Assembly: GCA_025355595.1 (NCBI GenBank)
Contig: JANXZI010000551.1
Coordinates: 1 to 14,129, forward strand
Direction: 5' to 3'
DNA: 14,129 nucleotides
Source: Spartobacteria bacterium
GTDB taxonomy: Bacteria; Verrucomicrobiota; Verrucomicrobiia; Chthoniobacterales; Chthoniobacteraceae
In this document: positions 13,581 through 14,129 of the stretch, one piece after another
How positions within the stretch are numbered: position 1 is the first letter of the stretch
Layout: each line of letters starts with the position of its first letter
Program-made: the position numbers and the translations under genes
The notes under the pieces: generated by a model
Databases searched by the model: none
What the model was told of the DNA's origin: nothing
The model's input: only the letters and a program-made list of their open reading frames with translations

Positions 13581-14129
13581 TACTCCGTCGGTGCCGTGAT
13601 CTGGTCGAGCAAGCGATGGAGCTGATCGAGACTCACGGGCTTCACCAGATGCGCGCTGAAGCCGGCCTCCAGGGTCTCGCGCAGATCATCCTCCATGCCG
13701 TAGCCACTCAGGGCGATCGCGGGAACAGGGCGCTGGCGCTGGATTTCGCGCATCAGATCGAGGCCGCTGCCATCGGGCAGGCCGAGGTCGCTGATGACTG
13801 CGTCGAAGTGCTCGGCGGCAAATGCGGTGAGCGCCTCGGCGATCGTCGTGGCGGCGGTGACGTGGTGGCCGCTGCGGGAGAGCAGGCGCGTGAGCACGGT
13901 CCGCGTCGCCTCATGATCCTCGACCACGAGCAGCCGCAGCGCGCGGGCGGGTTCCAGCTTCGAGGTGCCCGCCTGCGCGCGGGTCTCCGGCGCATCCACG
14001 GTGGCAAGGGAGATTGCGAACGTCGCACCGCGCCCCACACCTTCGCTCTCGGCGCTGATGGTGCCGCCGTGGACTTCGACGATCGCCTGGGAAATCGCCA
14101 GGCCGAGACCGAGGCCGCCGTAGCGATGC
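13580..14129 (-). CDS. Hybrid sensor histidine kinase, C-terminal part (5' end outside the window)
   Basis: Signal-transduction protein joining a kinase ATP-binding domain to a receiver domain. The frame is open from the window edge: HRYGGLGLGLAISQAI, then VHGGTISAESEGVGRGATF, are the G2 box and last strands of a HATPase domain. So the GTG at 14038 is internal and not a start. After a ~20-residue linker comes a receiver domain: LRLLVVEDHE (acidic pocket), phosphoacceptor Asp in VISDLGLPDGSGLDLM (codon 13789-13787), Ser in ALSGYG, and Lys in HLVKPVS (codon 13642-13640). It ends QITAPTE, with no output domain after the receiver. The sensor part, dimerisation His and partner regulator lie outside the window, so the signal is unknown. 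A nested inverted repeat covers its 3' end. Confidence 0.93.
   Translation of the reverse strand, partial: HRYGGLGLGLAISQAIVEVHGGTISAESEGVGRGATFAISLATVDAPETRAQAGTSKLEPARALRLLVVEDHEATRTVLTRLLSRSGHHVTAATTIAEALTAFAAEHFDAVISDLGLPDGSGLDLMREIQRQRPVPAIALSGYGMEDDLRETLEAGFSAHLVKPVSLDQLHRLLDQITAPTE

Noticed and set aside
13580..14038. Stand-alone response regulator starting with GTG at 14038
   Set aside because: Upstream codons in the same frame encode the end of a histidine-kinase ATPase domain, so this is the tail of a hybrid kinase.

Overview
The window looks like a chromosomal segment from a GC-rich member of the Verrucomicrobiota, most like the Chthoniobacter/Spartobacteria side of the phylum. 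Four things point there: a dapL-type LL-diaminopimelate aminotransferase; a large secreted protein combining an N-terminal domain typical of this phylum and Planctomycetes, a beta-propeller and a C-terminal cytochrome c; a LamG/autotransporter-repeat surface protein; and many imperfect inverted repeats between genes. Shine-Dalgarno sequences are mostly absent. The assignment comes from remembered family distributions, not from a search.

Left part (1-2134, + strand): a housekeeping cluster of rplY (5' end outside the window), pth, rpsF and ssb. pth and rpsF overlap by ATGA. The ssb gene is followed by an antitoxin and toxin pair (2199-2748) instead of the rpsR/rplI genes often found there. The antitoxin is intact. 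The ParE/RelE-like toxin carries a single-base frameshift near 2621-2625. A YdhF-like aldo/keto reductase follows (2827-3732).

Middle (3740-6316): an inverted repeat separates the convergent aldo/keto reductase and dapL genes. Upstream of dapL is a 465-bp intergenic stretch holding a plausible dapL promoter and three separate hairpin-forming repeats. Next come a small coiled-coil protein gene and a decayed copy of the 3' end of a cytochrome c gene.

Right part (6317-14129, - strand): a 1262-residue autotransporter with a LamG-like domain, beta-strand repeats and a C-terminal barrel; the intact large cytochrome c protein, whose 3' end is the sister of the decayed copy at 5939-6190; a nested inverted repeat; and the C-terminal end of a hybrid histidine kinase cut by the window edge. 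The autotransporter is therefore flanked by two same-orientation copies of one cytochrome 3' end. Its passenger also carries two charged, atypical in-frame segments, one built on a DNA palindrome, which may be small inserted elements.

I do not see a complete, clearly new multi-gene system. The most interesting items are the duplicated cytochrome end flanking the autotransporter, the possible in-frame palindromic insertion in the passenger, the frameshifted toxin beside an intact antitoxin, and the cluster of inverted repeats.
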